Part shown: one piece after another, positions 6,654 to 13,227 of the stretch | Layout: the number at the start of each line of letters is the position of its first letter | How positions within the stretch are numbered: the stretch's first letter is position 1 | Origin: Clostridiales bacterium | GTDB taxonomy: Bacteria; Bacillota; Clostridia; Oscillospirales; Acutalibacteraceae | Reading direction: 5' to 3' | Length of the DNA stretch: 13,939 nt | Assembly (NCBI GenBank): GCA_019422525.1 | Contig: JAHZDE010000025.1 | Span: 1-13,939, forward strand | The notes under the pieces: generated by a model | What the model saw: only the letters and a program-made list of their open reading frames with translations | What the model was told of the DNA's origin: nothing | Database searches by the model: none | Made by a program: the position numbers and the translations under genes

Positions 6654-6941
6654 ATGATCGTTCTCAAAATCCTTGCCGCCCCCTTTGTGGTGGCGCTGAC
6701 CCTGCTCGTTGCCATCGTGTCGTTTCTCTATTGCGTGGCTTCTGCGCTGTGTCATATAGGCTGCGTAGTGCTAACCCTGTTGGCCCTTGTCCTGTTCATC
6801 GGCGGCCAGACGCTGGGCGGCGTGGTGTTTCTTGTGCTGGCGTTCCTCGTTTCGCCTTTTGGCATCCCGGCCATCGCTGACTGGCTTATGGACAGGCTCT
6901 ACTCGCTGAAATACTCCTTGCAGGATTTCATCACAGGTTGA
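6654..6941 (+). CDS. CD1845-like small membrane protein
   Basis: This is a 95-residue, very hydrophobic protein. Residues about 3-75 form two to three membrane helices (LAAPFVVALTLLVAIVSFLY, then CVVLTLLALVLFIGG and TLGGVVFLVLAFLV), followed by FGIPAIADWLMDRLYSLKYS, a short amphipathic tail. The pattern and its position just before the relaxase gene match the CD1845 family of clostridial conjugative elements, whose function is unknown. ATG at 6654 follows GGGAGG at good spacing. Palindrome copy 5 begins one base after the stop. Transcription probably continues to the relaxase gene unless halted at the hairpin at 6973-6994. Confidence 0.75.
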   Translation: MIVLKILAAPFVVALTLLVAIVSFLYCVASALCHIGCVVLTLLALVLFIGGQTLGGVVFLVLAFLVSPFGIPAIADWLMDRLYSLKYSLQDFITG

Positions 6942-6942
6942 T

Positions 6943-6967
6943 ACTTCGGGACAACTTGTCCCAAAGT
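6943..6967. repeat. Dispersed palindrome, copy 5
   Basis: Left arm ACTTCGGGACA, centre ACT, right arm TGTCCCAAAGT. It lies just past the stop of the CD1845-like gene, in the leader of the relaxase gene. Confidence 0.95.
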
Positions 6968-6972
6968 CGGAG

Positions 6973-6994
6973 CGGCGGCTGGCAACAGCCGCCG
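6973..6994 (+). other. Strong hairpin in the relaxase leader
   Basis: CGGCGGCT (6973-6980) and AGCCGCCG (6987-6994) form a perfect 8-bp stem with loop GGCAAC, followed by TTTGTCGT. The short T-run makes it a possible attenuator or partial terminator. It lies 12 bases before the ribosome binding site of the relaxase gene, which argues that this stretch is untranslated. Confidence 0.6.
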
Positions 6995-7021
6995 TTTGTC
7001 GTATCGAAAGGAGGGCTGCCT

Positions 7022-8446
7022 ACGGCCACAACCTATTTCAAAAAGCACAAGATCAGCAAGGGAGAAACCGTCGCCCAATCCTTGAAAGGGCGGTTTGACT
7101 ATGGGCAAAACCCGAACAAGACGCAGGGCGGCGAATTGATTTCCTCCTACGAGTGCGACCACATGACCGCCGATGCCGAGTTCCTACTCTCCAAAGCCAA
7201 GTACAAGGCCGCCACGGGCCGGGAGCAGCGGCGGGACGCCGATGTGCTGTGCTATCAGATCCGGCAGTCATTCAAGCCGGGAGAGATCACCCCGGAGGAG
7301 GCAAACCGGGTGGGCTATGAAACGGCGATGCGCTGGACAAAGGGCAAGTACGCCTTTTTCGTTGCTACCCACACAGACCGCCAGCACATTCATAACCACA
7401 TCTACTACAACTCCACTTCTCTGGATTGCTCCCACAAGTTCCGGGATTTCATCGGCTCGGCCCGGGCGGTGCGGCGGCTCTCTGACCGGGTGTGTCTGGA
7501 AAATGACCTGTCCGTGATTACCAACCCCAAGCTACATAGCAAGGGCCGCTTTCTCCATTACGGAGCATGGCTGGGGGCGGAGCGCCAGCTCTCCTACAAA
7601 GAACGGCTGCGGGCGGCCATCTGCGATGCCCTTGCCAAAGGCCCGGATAACTTTGACGCCTTTCTTCGGCTCATGGAGGAGTCCGGTTATGCGGTCAAGC
7701 GGGGGCGTGGCGGTGCGATCTCATTCCTTGTGCCGGGGCAGCAGCGGGCCACCCGGCTCCGCTCGTCTACCCTCGGGGAAGGCTTTGACCCCGGGGACAT
7801 CCGGGATGTAATTGCGGGCAAGCGCCCCTTGCCGAAGCTGGACGCTCCGGCCCCCGCTGCGCCCAGGCGTGTCGATCTGATCGTGGATATACAGGAGCGG
7901 CTCCGCTCCGGGAAAGGCCCGGCCTATGAGCGGTGGGCCAAGGTGTATAATCTCAAACAAATGGCCGCTGCGCTGCAATTCATGCGGGAGCATCAGATCA
8001 GCGAATATGACCAGCTCACCACCGAGGCCGAGGCTGCGTCCACTCGTTTCCATGCGCTGACGGAACAGCTCCGGCAGACCGAGGCTGACCTTGCCTATAC
8101 TTCCGAACTCATGGGGGCTGTGGTGCAATACGCCAAGACCCGGCCCGTGTTCGACGAATACAAGGCGGCCAAGTATAGCAAGAAATTTCTGGCCCAGCAT
8201 GATGCGGAGCTGGCTGACTACCGGGCAGCCAAGGCCGCTTTGAATGATCTGCTGGATGGGGCCAAACTACCCAAGATGGCCCAATTAAAAGAAAAACGCC
8301 GCAAGCTGGCGGCGGAGAAAAAGGCCCTGTACGCCAAGTATCGGGCAGCCCAACAGGAAATGCGGCAGGCCGTGGCGGTCAAGACAAACATTGACCATCT
8401 GCTGGGCGTGACGGACGGACGCAAGAATAAGGAACAGGAGCGGTAG
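7022..8446 (+). CDS. Relaxase (MobA/VirD2-type, MOBP-like)
   Basis: This nickase cuts oriT, stays bound to the 5' end and pilots the strand into the recipient. From codon 7022 the product has 474 residues. Motif I is present as FDYGQNPNKTQGGELISSYEC, with candidate catalytic Tyr27. The metal-binding motif HTDRQHIHNH has His117, His122, His124 and His126. The C-terminal third (from about residue 300) is a long coiled coil rich in Glu, Lys and Ala. The start is odd: AAAGGAGGG (7007-7015) lies seven bases before codon 7022, which is ACG, followed by ATTYFKKHK, the usual relaxase N-terminus. The frame extends back to a TTG at 6938, but that part would translate the palindrome and hairpin and lacks a ribosome binding site. 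Either an ATG mutated to ACG or a non-standard start is used. Confidence 0.85.
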   Translation, partial: TATTYFKKHKISKGETVAQSLKGRFDYGQNPNKTQGGELISSYECDHMTADAEFLLSKAKYKAATGREQRRDADVLCYQIRQSFKPGEITPEEANRVGYETAMRWTKGKYAFFVATHTDRQHIHNHIYYNSTSLDCSHKFRDFIGSARAVRRLSDRVCLENDLSVITNPKLHSKGRFLHYGAWLGAERQLSYKERLRAAICDALAKGPDNFDAFLRLMEESGYAVKRGRGGAISFLVPGQQRATRLRSSTLGEGFDPGDIRDVIAGKRPLPKLDAPAPAAPRRVDLIVDIQERLRSGKGPAYERWAKVYNLKQMAAALQFMREHQISEYDQLTTEAEAASTRFHALTEQLRQTEADLAYTSELMGAVVQYAKTRPVFDEYKAAKYSKKFLAQHDAELADYRAAKAALNDLLDGAKLPKMAQLKEKRRKLAAEKKALYAKYRAAQQEMRQAVAVKTNIDHLLGVTDGRKNKEQER

Positions 8447-8467
8447 CGACGGTGACGCAGACAATTT

Positions 8468-8492
8468 ACTTTGGGACATTTTGTCCCGAAGT
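8468..8492. repeat. Dispersed palindrome, copy 6
   Basis: Left arm ACTTTGGGACA, centre TTT, right arm TGTCCCGAAGT. It lies 21 bases after the relaxase stop, at the start of the dyad cluster. Confidence 0.95.
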
Positions 8493-8677
8493 GCCGGGTT
8501 TGGGGAGGCTCCCCAACAAGCGTTTTTGCGGCCCCCTCGGGCTGCAAAAATAGCAAGTGTGGCCACACTTGCCCTGCTTGCCGTTAGTGCGCTACCCTAT
8601 AACTGGTACAAAAACAGGGCTGTGTTTTCCCTAAAGATATAAAATCTTTCTCCAAGGACTTTAGAGTGTGTGCAACT
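8493..8677. other. Dyad cluster after the relaxase gene (possible oriT)
   Basis: No gene is visible between 8447 and 8803. Three dyads follow palindrome copy 6: TTGGGGA/TCCCCAA (8500-8516, loop GGC); TTTTTGC/GCAAAAA enclosing GCCC/GGGC with loop CCTC (8523-8550); and a perfect 20-bp palindrome with halves GCAAGTGTGG and CCACACTTGC (8553-8572), followed by CCTGCTTGCCG. Such clustered dyads beside a relaxase gene are typical of oriT, though no nic site can be named from sequence alone. A smaller hairpin AAAGAT/ATCTTT lies at 8633-8649. A terminator cluster for the relaxase transcript is the main alternative. Confidence 0.45.
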
Positions 8678-8702
8678 ACTTTGGGACAAATTGTCCCAAA
8701 GA
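8678..8702. repeat. Dispersed palindrome, copy 7
   Basis: Left arm ACTTTGGGACA, centre AAT, right arm TGTCCCAAAGA. It marks the left border of the AT-rich cargo region, upstream of the sigma factor promoter. Confidence 0.95.
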
Positions 8703-8708
8703 AAAACT

Positions 8709-8734
8709 TGTAACATTTTGGGCTTACGATTGTC
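8709..8734 (+). promoter_or_regulatory. Candidate ECF-type promoter
   Basis: TGTAAC at 8709-8714 is followed after 16 bases by TGTC at 8731-8734, resembling the AAC / CGTC pattern of ECF sigma factor promoters. It would allow self-activation of the sigma gene at 8804. A sigma-A alternative is TTGGGC (8718-8723) with TATATA (8742-8747), 18-base spacer. Confidence 0.45.
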
Positions 8735-8754
8735 TAACTTGTATATAGAAGAAC

Positions 8755-8774
8755 GACACCAAATATTTGGTGTC
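8755..8774. promoter_or_regulatory. Perfect 20-bp palindrome before the sigma gene
   Basis: Halves GACACCAAAT and ATTTGGTGTC are exactly complementary with no gap. It lies between the promoter and the ribosome binding site of the sigma gene, fitting an operator for a dimeric regulator or a 5' UTR hairpin. No obvious regulator for it is encoded in the cassette. Confidence 0.65.
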
Positions 8775-8803
8775 AAAAATCAAATAGAAAGGCAGGTGGA
8801 ATT

Positions 8804-9328
8804 TTGAAAAAGAAAAAGTTCCCACAAAGAATTTCAAATGAGGCGCTTTGTGCTGAATACGAAGCTGTTTATCATTATGCTTTATCCATCTGCCGGGATG
8901 AAACAGAAGCACAGGATATAACGCAGGAAACTTTCTTAAAGGCTATGGGCGCAGCAGAAAGTTTTAAGGGTAACAGTAGTTTATATACATGGCTTTGCGC
9001 CATTGCAAAAAACTTTTGGATAAACCGATGCAAAAAGCAGCGCCACGAAATCAGTCAAGAAAATATGATTGATTTGGAATATGACAATCATTCGCCTGTT
9101 GAGGATCGTATCGTCGAAAAAGAAATGGCAATACATATACATCAAATTCTGCACGACATGAGCGATCCATACAAGGAAGTATTTTCGTTACGGGTATTTG
9201 GCCAGCTATCTTTTTCAGAGATAGCAAACTTGTTTTCAAAAACCGAAAGTTGGGCACGGGTAACATATCACCGTGCAAAAAAAATGATTAGTGAGAAAAC
9301 TGGAAAGGACGGATATAATGACCGATAA
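8804..9328 (+). CDS. ECF-type RNA polymerase sigma factor
   Basis: The product is 174 residues, a normal ECF length. Region 2 covers about residues 20-82 (YEAVYHYALSICRDETEAQD, then ITQETFLKAM and YTWLCAIAKNFWINRCKKQR), and region 4 about 118-162 (VFSLRVFGQLSFSEIANLF, then SWARVTYHRAKKMISEK, the helix-turn-helix contacting the -35 box). The start is TTG at 8804, with AGGTGG just upstream; no better ATG exists. It overlaps the anti-sigma gene by 11 bases, the usual coupled arrangement. Base composition is clearly more AT-rich than in the surrounding transfer genes, pointing to separate acquisition. It probably transcribes this cassette when its anti-sigma factor releases it. Confidence 0.88.
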   Translation: MKKKKFPQRISNEALCAEYEAVYHYALSICRDETEAQDITQETFLKAMGAAESFKGNSSLYTWLCAIAKNFWINRCKKQRHEISQENMIDLEYDNHSPVEDRIVEKEMAIHIHQILHDMSDPYKEVFSLRVFGQLSFSEIANLFSKTESWARVTYHRAKKMISEKTGKDGYNDR

Positions 9329-10154
9329 AAAGGAAAAAGCACAGCTCGACTGTGAAATTATACAAGACTTACTCCCTCTTTATCATGATGGTGTAGTCAG
9401 CGAAAAGACTGGAGAAGCAATTAGAGATCACTTGAAACAATGTCCCTGCTGCAATAAAGAGTACGAAATTTTATGTGCTGATCTGCCAATCGAAACTACG
9501 GAGCCATCCACTAAAAAGCAGTTTATAAACATGGTGCGGCATCATAAAAGGAAACAGTTGTTTATTTCCATTTTATCTGCTGTTCTGGCTTGCCTACTGC
9601 TTGTGGGTGCATATTGGGGGCAAATGCAGTTTCCCATCTCCAATGTTCCAGATAATGAAATTAGTGTTCAGCGTGTTTACCGATATGAAACGGACAAAGG
9701 GTATAAGTTTTTTGTTCTATATAGCACCCCTCCCTACAACTACGCTACAGGTGACATTTCAGTTAAAAGCGGCGAAGATGGCGATACATTGGTAATGAAC
9801 ATTAAAAAGCCGCTGCTTACCGGCAAAAATACAGAAATCGAACAGGATGATAACATTTGGGTATATGATTGCGGCTATGAAAGCGGGGATAACGGAGCGA
9901 TTATTTTTCAAGATTTTTCCTTTGTCGAATTTGGAGGACATATTGTTTGGGATCGAGCAGAAAATGCAGACGATAAAGTTCCTGATTATGTCTATGCTTA
10001 CGAAGAGTATACACAGCCAGGCGGTGGGGTGCAGTATTGGACTGTTTCAAGTGAAGATGGCTATGTAGAAGCAGGCTATTACGAGGGCTACTTTATCCGC
10101 TGGGATCTTGATGGCAATGTTTTGTATGACAGCCGTACAAGTAAGGGGGAATGA
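9318..10154 (+). CDS. Zinc-type membrane anti-sigma factor
   Basis: This 278-residue protein is predicted to hold the ECF sigma factor at the membrane until a signal arrives. The N-terminal domain begins DCEIIQDLLPLYHDGVVSEK and has the ZAS/zf-HC2 signature H-x3-C-x2-C (His38, Cys42, Cys45 in HLKQCPCC). One membrane helix follows at about residues 80-100. The remaining about 178 residues form an extracellular domain rich in Tyr, Asp and Glu, which I do not recognise and which could sense a ligand. ATG at 9318 is chosen because AAAGGACGG lies upstream and the N-terminus then matches the family; the frame is open back to 9291. It is followed four bases later by the ABC ATPase gene. Confidence 0.82.
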   Translation: MTDKKEKAQLDCEIIQDLLPLYHDGVVSEKTGEAIRDHLKQCPCCNKEYEILCADLPIETTEPSTKKQFINMVRHHKRKQLFISILSAVLACLLLVGAYWGQMQFPISNVPDNEISVQRVYRYETDKGYKFFVLYSTPPYNYATGDISVKSGEDGDTLVMNIKKPLLTGKNTEIEQDDNIWVYDCGYESGDNGAIIFQDFSFVEFGGHIVWDRAENADDKVPDYVYAYEEYTQPGGGVQYWTVSSEDGYVEAGYYEGYFIRWDLDGNVLYDSRTSKGE

Positions 10155-10157
10155 AGC

Positions 10158-11072
10158 GTGAATTATGTACTCACCACAAACAACATTTGCAAGCATTACC
10201 GCCACTCCAAGGCTCTTAACGGCCTTTCCATTCATGTTCCCCAAGGGTCGATTTATGGCTTCGTTGGAAAAAACGGTGCGGGCAAGACAACTTTAATTCG
10301 GTTGATCTCTGGATTGCAAACGCCTACTTCCGGTGAATATACGCTATATGGTGTTGATAGCCGGAGCAATGAAATAGGTAATATTCGCAGACGCATGGGT
10401 GCGGTAATCGAAACCCCTTCAATTTACATGGATATGACAGCAGAAGAGAATTTGAAAGTACAGTATAAGTTGCTTGGTTTATCCAATAACATGGAAATTC
10501 ACAATCTGCTTGAACTGGTTGGGCTTGGTGATACGGGAAAGAAAAAGGTGAGGAACTTTTCTCTCGGGATGAAGCAAAGGTTGGGAATTGCTGTTGCCCT
10601 CGCTGGATCACCAGATTTTCTTGTGCTTGACGAACCAACAAACGGCCTTGATCCACAAGGGATTATCGAAATGCGTGAGCTGATATTAAAGTTAAATAGA
10701 GAACACCATATTACAGTTTTAATATCAAGCCATATCCTTGACGAGCTTTCAAAAGTAGCAACACACTATGGGTTTATTAACGCTGGGCGCACTGTAAAAG
10801 AGATAAGCGCCGAGGAATTAGAAGCCGCTTGTAGGAAAGGGATGCGTGTTGAAGTATCTAATACCAAAACACTCTCTCACTTGCTTGATGAAATGGGAGT
10901 AGAGTATGCAGTCATTTCTGCAACCCAAGTTGATGTATATGCAAAGCTGAATGTATCTAAATTGACGCTTGCTCTTGCAGAAAAAAACTGTGAAGTAAAA
11001 TCAATACAAGAGCATGATGAAACTTTGGAAAGCTATTTTGTCGATGTGATTAGAGGTGCAGGAAATGCGTAA
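10158..11072 (+). CDS. ABC transporter ATP-binding protein (BcrA-like)
   Basis: The product is 304 residues. Walker A is GKNGAGKTT (residues 37-45), the ABC signature is FSLGMKQR (from residue 134; the usual LSGGQ is altered, as is common in this subfamily), and Walker B is FLVLDEP with Asp158 and Glu159, followed by NGLDPQG and SSHILDELS (H-loop). This is the architecture of BcrA and lantibiotic-immunity ATPases, about 300 residues with a C-terminal extension of about 90. The start is GTG, four bases after the anti-sigma stop, with a GGGGGA-type ribosome binding site. The partner permease gene overlaps its end. Export or expulsion of an antimicrobial peptide, or bacitracin-type detoxification, is inferred; the substrate is unknown. 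Confidence 0.88.
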   Translation: MNYVLTTNNICKHYRHSKALNGLSIHVPQGSIYGFVGKNGAGKTTLIRLISGLQTPTSGEYTLYGVDSRSNEIGNIRRRMGAVIETPSIYMDMTAEENLKVQYKLLGLSNNMEIHNLLELVGLGDTGKKKVRNFSLGMKQRLGIAVALAGSPDFLVLDEPTNGLDPQGIIEMRELILKLNREHHITVLISSHILDELSKVATHYGFINAGRTVKEISAEELEAACRKGMRVEVSNTKTLSHLLDEMGVEYAVISATQVDVYAKLNVSKLTLALAEKNCEVKSIQEHDETLESYFVDVIRGAGNA

Positions 11073-11907
11073 TCTCCTATGTGCAGGCATATATCGGCTG
11101 TCGAAAAATCTGTTGTTCTGGTTGGCTCTTGGTATATCTATCATTGTAGGCATTGTGTTTGGGCTTTCGTATCGCTCACAAACAATCTTCGACGATTTTT
11201 TCATCATACCAGTATTTATCTCTTTGGGGATATTCATTTCTCTTTCCGTAGGACGAGAATATAGCAGCGGAACTTTCCGTAACAAACTTGTTGCAGGATA
11301 TAAAAAAGCCACCATATTCTTTTCCGAGCTATTGCTACACATCATAGCTTGCAGCCTAATCTTTGTGGCGTATTTTGGCGTGTTTTTTGTGTTGTCCTCC
11401 ACGCTGTTGCCTACTATGCCACTCTCGGACGCATTGCTTATTATTTGGGGCTACTACCTGCTAAATATTGCTTTTGCAGTTATTTTCACTGTTGTCAGTT
11501 GCTTGATCCCCTCCAGGTCGATTGGTGTTGTGGTCTGCATGATCGTGTTCGTTGCGATGATGGTGGGCAGCACGCAAATTGATTTTATGCTGGCACAGCC
11601 GGAAAACTCGACAATAGAATACATGGACGGCTATGGAAATGTAACTGGTACTGAGGAAGTTGCTAATCCGAATTATGTGGATGGAGTAGAAAGGCATATT
11701 TTGGAGATATGCGATAATGCACTACCTTACGGTCAACTTAATACTTATCTCTCATATATGATGCTTTACACTTATTCCACCAATCCAGAAGCCGTTGCGG
11801 TTGGCTATGGAAATGTTTTATGGGCCTACCCTCTATATTCTGTTGGCTTGATTGTCATACTTTCGGGTGTTGGACTTCTGGTGTTTAGAAAACGGGATTT
11901 TAAGTAA
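11065..11907 (+). CDS. ABC-2 type transporter permease
   Basis: The product is 280 residues with about six predicted membrane helices: near residues 15-35 (LLFWLALGISIIVGIVFGL), 45-62 (FIIPVFISLGIFISL), 88-115, 125-150 (LIIWGYYLLNIAFAVIFTVV), 155-172 and the C-terminal 255-272, ending in VFRKRDFK. The conserved VGREYSSGTFRNKL between helices 2 and 3 is typical of ABC-2 and bacitracin/lantibiotic-type permeases. A larger extracellular loop (about residues 178-235) is acidic and tyrosine-rich. ATG at 11065 has GAGGTG about six bases upstream; an in-frame GTG at 11056 is possible. It overlaps the ATPase gene by eight bases, showing that they form one transporter. Confidence 0.85.
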   Translation: MRNLLCAGIYRLSKNLLFWLALGISIIVGIVFGLSYRSQTIFDDFFIIPVFISLGIFISLSVGREYSSGTFRNKLVAGYKKATIFFSELLLHIIACSLIFVAYFGVFFVLSSTLLPTMPLSDALLIIWGYYLLNIAFAVIFTVVSCLIPSRSIGVVVCMIVFVAMMVGSTQIDFMLAQPENSTIEYMDGYGNVTGTEEVANPNYVDGVERHILEICDNALPYGQLNTYLSYMMLYTYSTNPEAVAVGYGNVLWAYPLYSVGLIVILSGVGLLVFRKRDFK

Positions 11908-11941
11908 ATTGTTTTTTCGCCTAAGAGAGGATGCAGTAAAA

Positions 11942-12127
11942 ATGAGAAAGAAAACTTCTCGAATAATTGGCATCATAATGCTTGCCATTGCCATCGCCTT
12001 TTTTGTCTTTGCTCTCGGGCATCCAGAAGCGGGTTTTCCATGGAGCAACACCGTGACTTATGTCATATATGCTGTATATCTCATTGTTGCGGCTATTCTT
12101 TTGATTGCTCCGTTTAAGCGAAAATAA
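11942..12127 (+). CDS. Small two-helix membrane protein (61 aa)
   Basis: This small protein begins MRKKTSRIIG, then has two hydrophobic helices (IIMLAIAIAFFVFAL and VTYVIYAVYLIVAAILLIA) and a basic end PFKRK. I do not recognise a family. ATG at 11942 has AGAGAGG about 11 bases upstream, somewhat far. It lies 34 bases after the permease stop in the same AT-rich cassette and is likely cotranscribed, so it may be an accessory subunit of the transporter or an immunity-type peptide; this is conjecture. Confidence 0.6.
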   Translation: MRKKTSRIIGIIMLAIAIAFFVFALGHPEAGFPWSNTVTYVIYAVYLIVAAILLIAPFKRK

Positions 12128-12315
12128 ATAGACGCTGTGCTATCAGCTATTGCAAAGTCTGGCATATAGGCTCATTTAGAATTTACAGGGAGGTGCCTTT
12201 TGTTAGCTTTCATTTTCCATTTGTCTAACCTATCAAAAAAAGTCTGCCTTTCCTATGGGATCAGTCCGGTGGCAAATGCGAAAATTGTCAGCTTTTAAGT
12301 GAATATGTAATTTCC
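12128..12315 (+). other. Non-coding tail of the cargo with a tiny ORF
   Basis: This stretch and the following 159 bases up to 12474 hold no recognised gene. A 32-codon frame opens with TTG at 12200 and ends at 12298; GGAGG (12189-12193) lies six bases upstream. The peptide contains LAFIFHLSNLSKKVCLSYG and ANAKIVSF. It could be a small peptide gene or the remnant of a larger one. No other signal is seen before the terminator. Confidence 0.25.
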
Positions 12316-12357
12316 TGCGCCTGTGTACCATTGTGGTACACAGGCGCATTTTGTTTT
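12316..12357 (+). terminator. Strong terminator closing the cargo cassette
   Basis: A perfect 15-bp stem (TGCGCCTGTGTACCA at 12316-12330, TGGTACACAGGCGCA at 12334-12348) with loop TTG, followed by TTTTGTTTT. It ends the sigma/ABC cassette; in the reverse direction it has no T-tract. Confidence 0.92.
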
Positions 12358-12361
12358 GGTT

Positions 12362-12386
12362 GCTTTGGGACAAATTGTCCCGAAGT
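12362..12386. repeat. Dispersed palindrome, copy 8
   Basis: Left arm GCTTTGGGACA, centre AAT, right arm TGTCCCGAAGT. It sits five bases after the T-tract of the cargo terminator, at the return to GC-rich DNA. Confidence 0.95.
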
Positions 12387-12426
12387 AGGCAAAGGTGGCC
12401 CGGGGTGTCGCTCCCCGCCGCCCTCT

Positions 12427-12461
12427 GTTCAGATCGCCATTCACCCCCTAACTATCTGAAC
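12427..12461. promoter_or_regulatory. Inverted repeat before the sigma-like gene
   Basis: GTTCAGAT (12427-12434) and ATCTGAAC (12454-12461) are exact inverted 8-mers, 19 bases apart. The right half abuts the ribosome binding site GGAGG, so it may be an operator or an RNA stem that controls translation. Confidence 0.45.
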
Positions 12462-12474
12462 GGAGGAATTACAA

Positions 12475-12897
12475 ATGACGACCATCAATCTGAAAGAATT
12501 TTATCCGTGGTACACCCACGACGAATACATAGAGGTTTCCGAGGAAGTTGTTGACGAACTCCGGGCAAGCAGGCTGTATGAGGCCGCCTATCAGCGGCGG
12601 ATCGTCCGTAACAAGGCACAGTATTCCCTCGACTGTGAGGACGGGATCGAATACTCTGCCTGTGTTTCCGAACCCACCCCACAGGAATTGCTGGAACGCA
12701 TGGAGCTGTTCTGCCATTTGTGTGTTGCGCTCAATTCCTTGCCCGAAACACAGGGCCGCCGGGTGGATGCCTGTGTGATCCTCGGCAAGAGCTATCGTGA
12801 GGTAGCCGAGGCCGAAGGTGTCAATGAAAGCTCGGTGCGGGAGTCCGTGAAGCTCGGTTTGGAGAGCATGAAAAAATATTTGAAAAAAGTTTTGTAA
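12475..12897 (+). CDS. Sigma-70 region 4-like regulatory protein
   Basis: The product is 140 residues. The C-terminal half carries a sigma-70 region 4-like helix-turn-helix: ELFCHLCVALNSLPETQGRR, then VDACVILGKSYREVAEAEGV and NESSVRESVKLGLESMKKYL. The N-terminal part (NLKEFYPWYTHDEYIEVSEE) is typical of short sigma-like proteins found near the recombinase end of Tn916/Tn1549-type elements and contains no full region 2, so independent promoter recognition is uncertain. It may regulate excision or transfer genes. ATG at 12475 has CGGAGGA eight bases upstream. It is GC-rich like the backbone, unlike the ECF sigma factor of the cargo, so the two sigma-like genes have different origins. Confidence 0.75.
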   Translation: MTTINLKEFYPWYTHDEYIEVSEEVVDELRASRLYEAAYQRRIVRNKAQYSLDCEDGIEYSACVSEPTPQELLERMELFCHLCVALNSLPETQGRRVDACVILGKSYREVAEAEGVNESSVRESVKLGLESMKKYLKKVL

Positions 12898-13227
12898 GTT
12901 GCCCCCGCATTGGGATGTTTTTTGTCCTTGGTATATGAGAGGAGTTACATCCGATCAACAACTGAATAGCGGCGGCCCCGAGCCATAGAGCAGGGAGCCA
13001 GGCGGCGGGTGCGCTGTGACTTCTCCGGTAGGAGAACGAGCGAACAACACCAGCGCCGCAAGTGGGACAAGCCACCCCACGGCCACGATCCGCAGTCGGA
13101 CAAGCTGGCCGCTTGCCCCTCCGGGCCGCAGCCCCCTCGGGAGCGTCATGCTGAGTATTGCTGTCTTATGACGGGCCAAAGAAATAAGCGTGGCGCTCCC
13201 GAAACTTTTATCGAGGAGGAAACCAAC
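12898..13227 (+). other. GC-rich non-coding or broken-ORF stretch
   Basis: There is no convincing gene in these 330 bases. A perfect hairpin TTCTCC-GGTA-GGAGAA lies at 13021-13036. Two near-identical 11-mers, GCCCCTCCGGG (13115-13125) and GCCCCCTCGGG (13131-13141), follow; the second also occurs at 8531-8541 inside the dyad cluster behind the relaxase gene. A frame from ATG 12935 runs 78 codons to TGA 13169 with a single TAG at codon 18; after it come a GTG at 13016 and 51 codons (...SAASGTSHPTATIRS...). It could be a structured RNA, a decayed gene or a cis-acting transfer site. Confidence 0.35.

Noticed and set aside
8523..8550. The TTTTTGC/GCAAAAA hairpin as an intrinsic terminator
   Set aside because: The T-run lies in the 5' arm and no T-tract follows the stem on either strand, so a recombination, transfer or RNA-structure role fits better.
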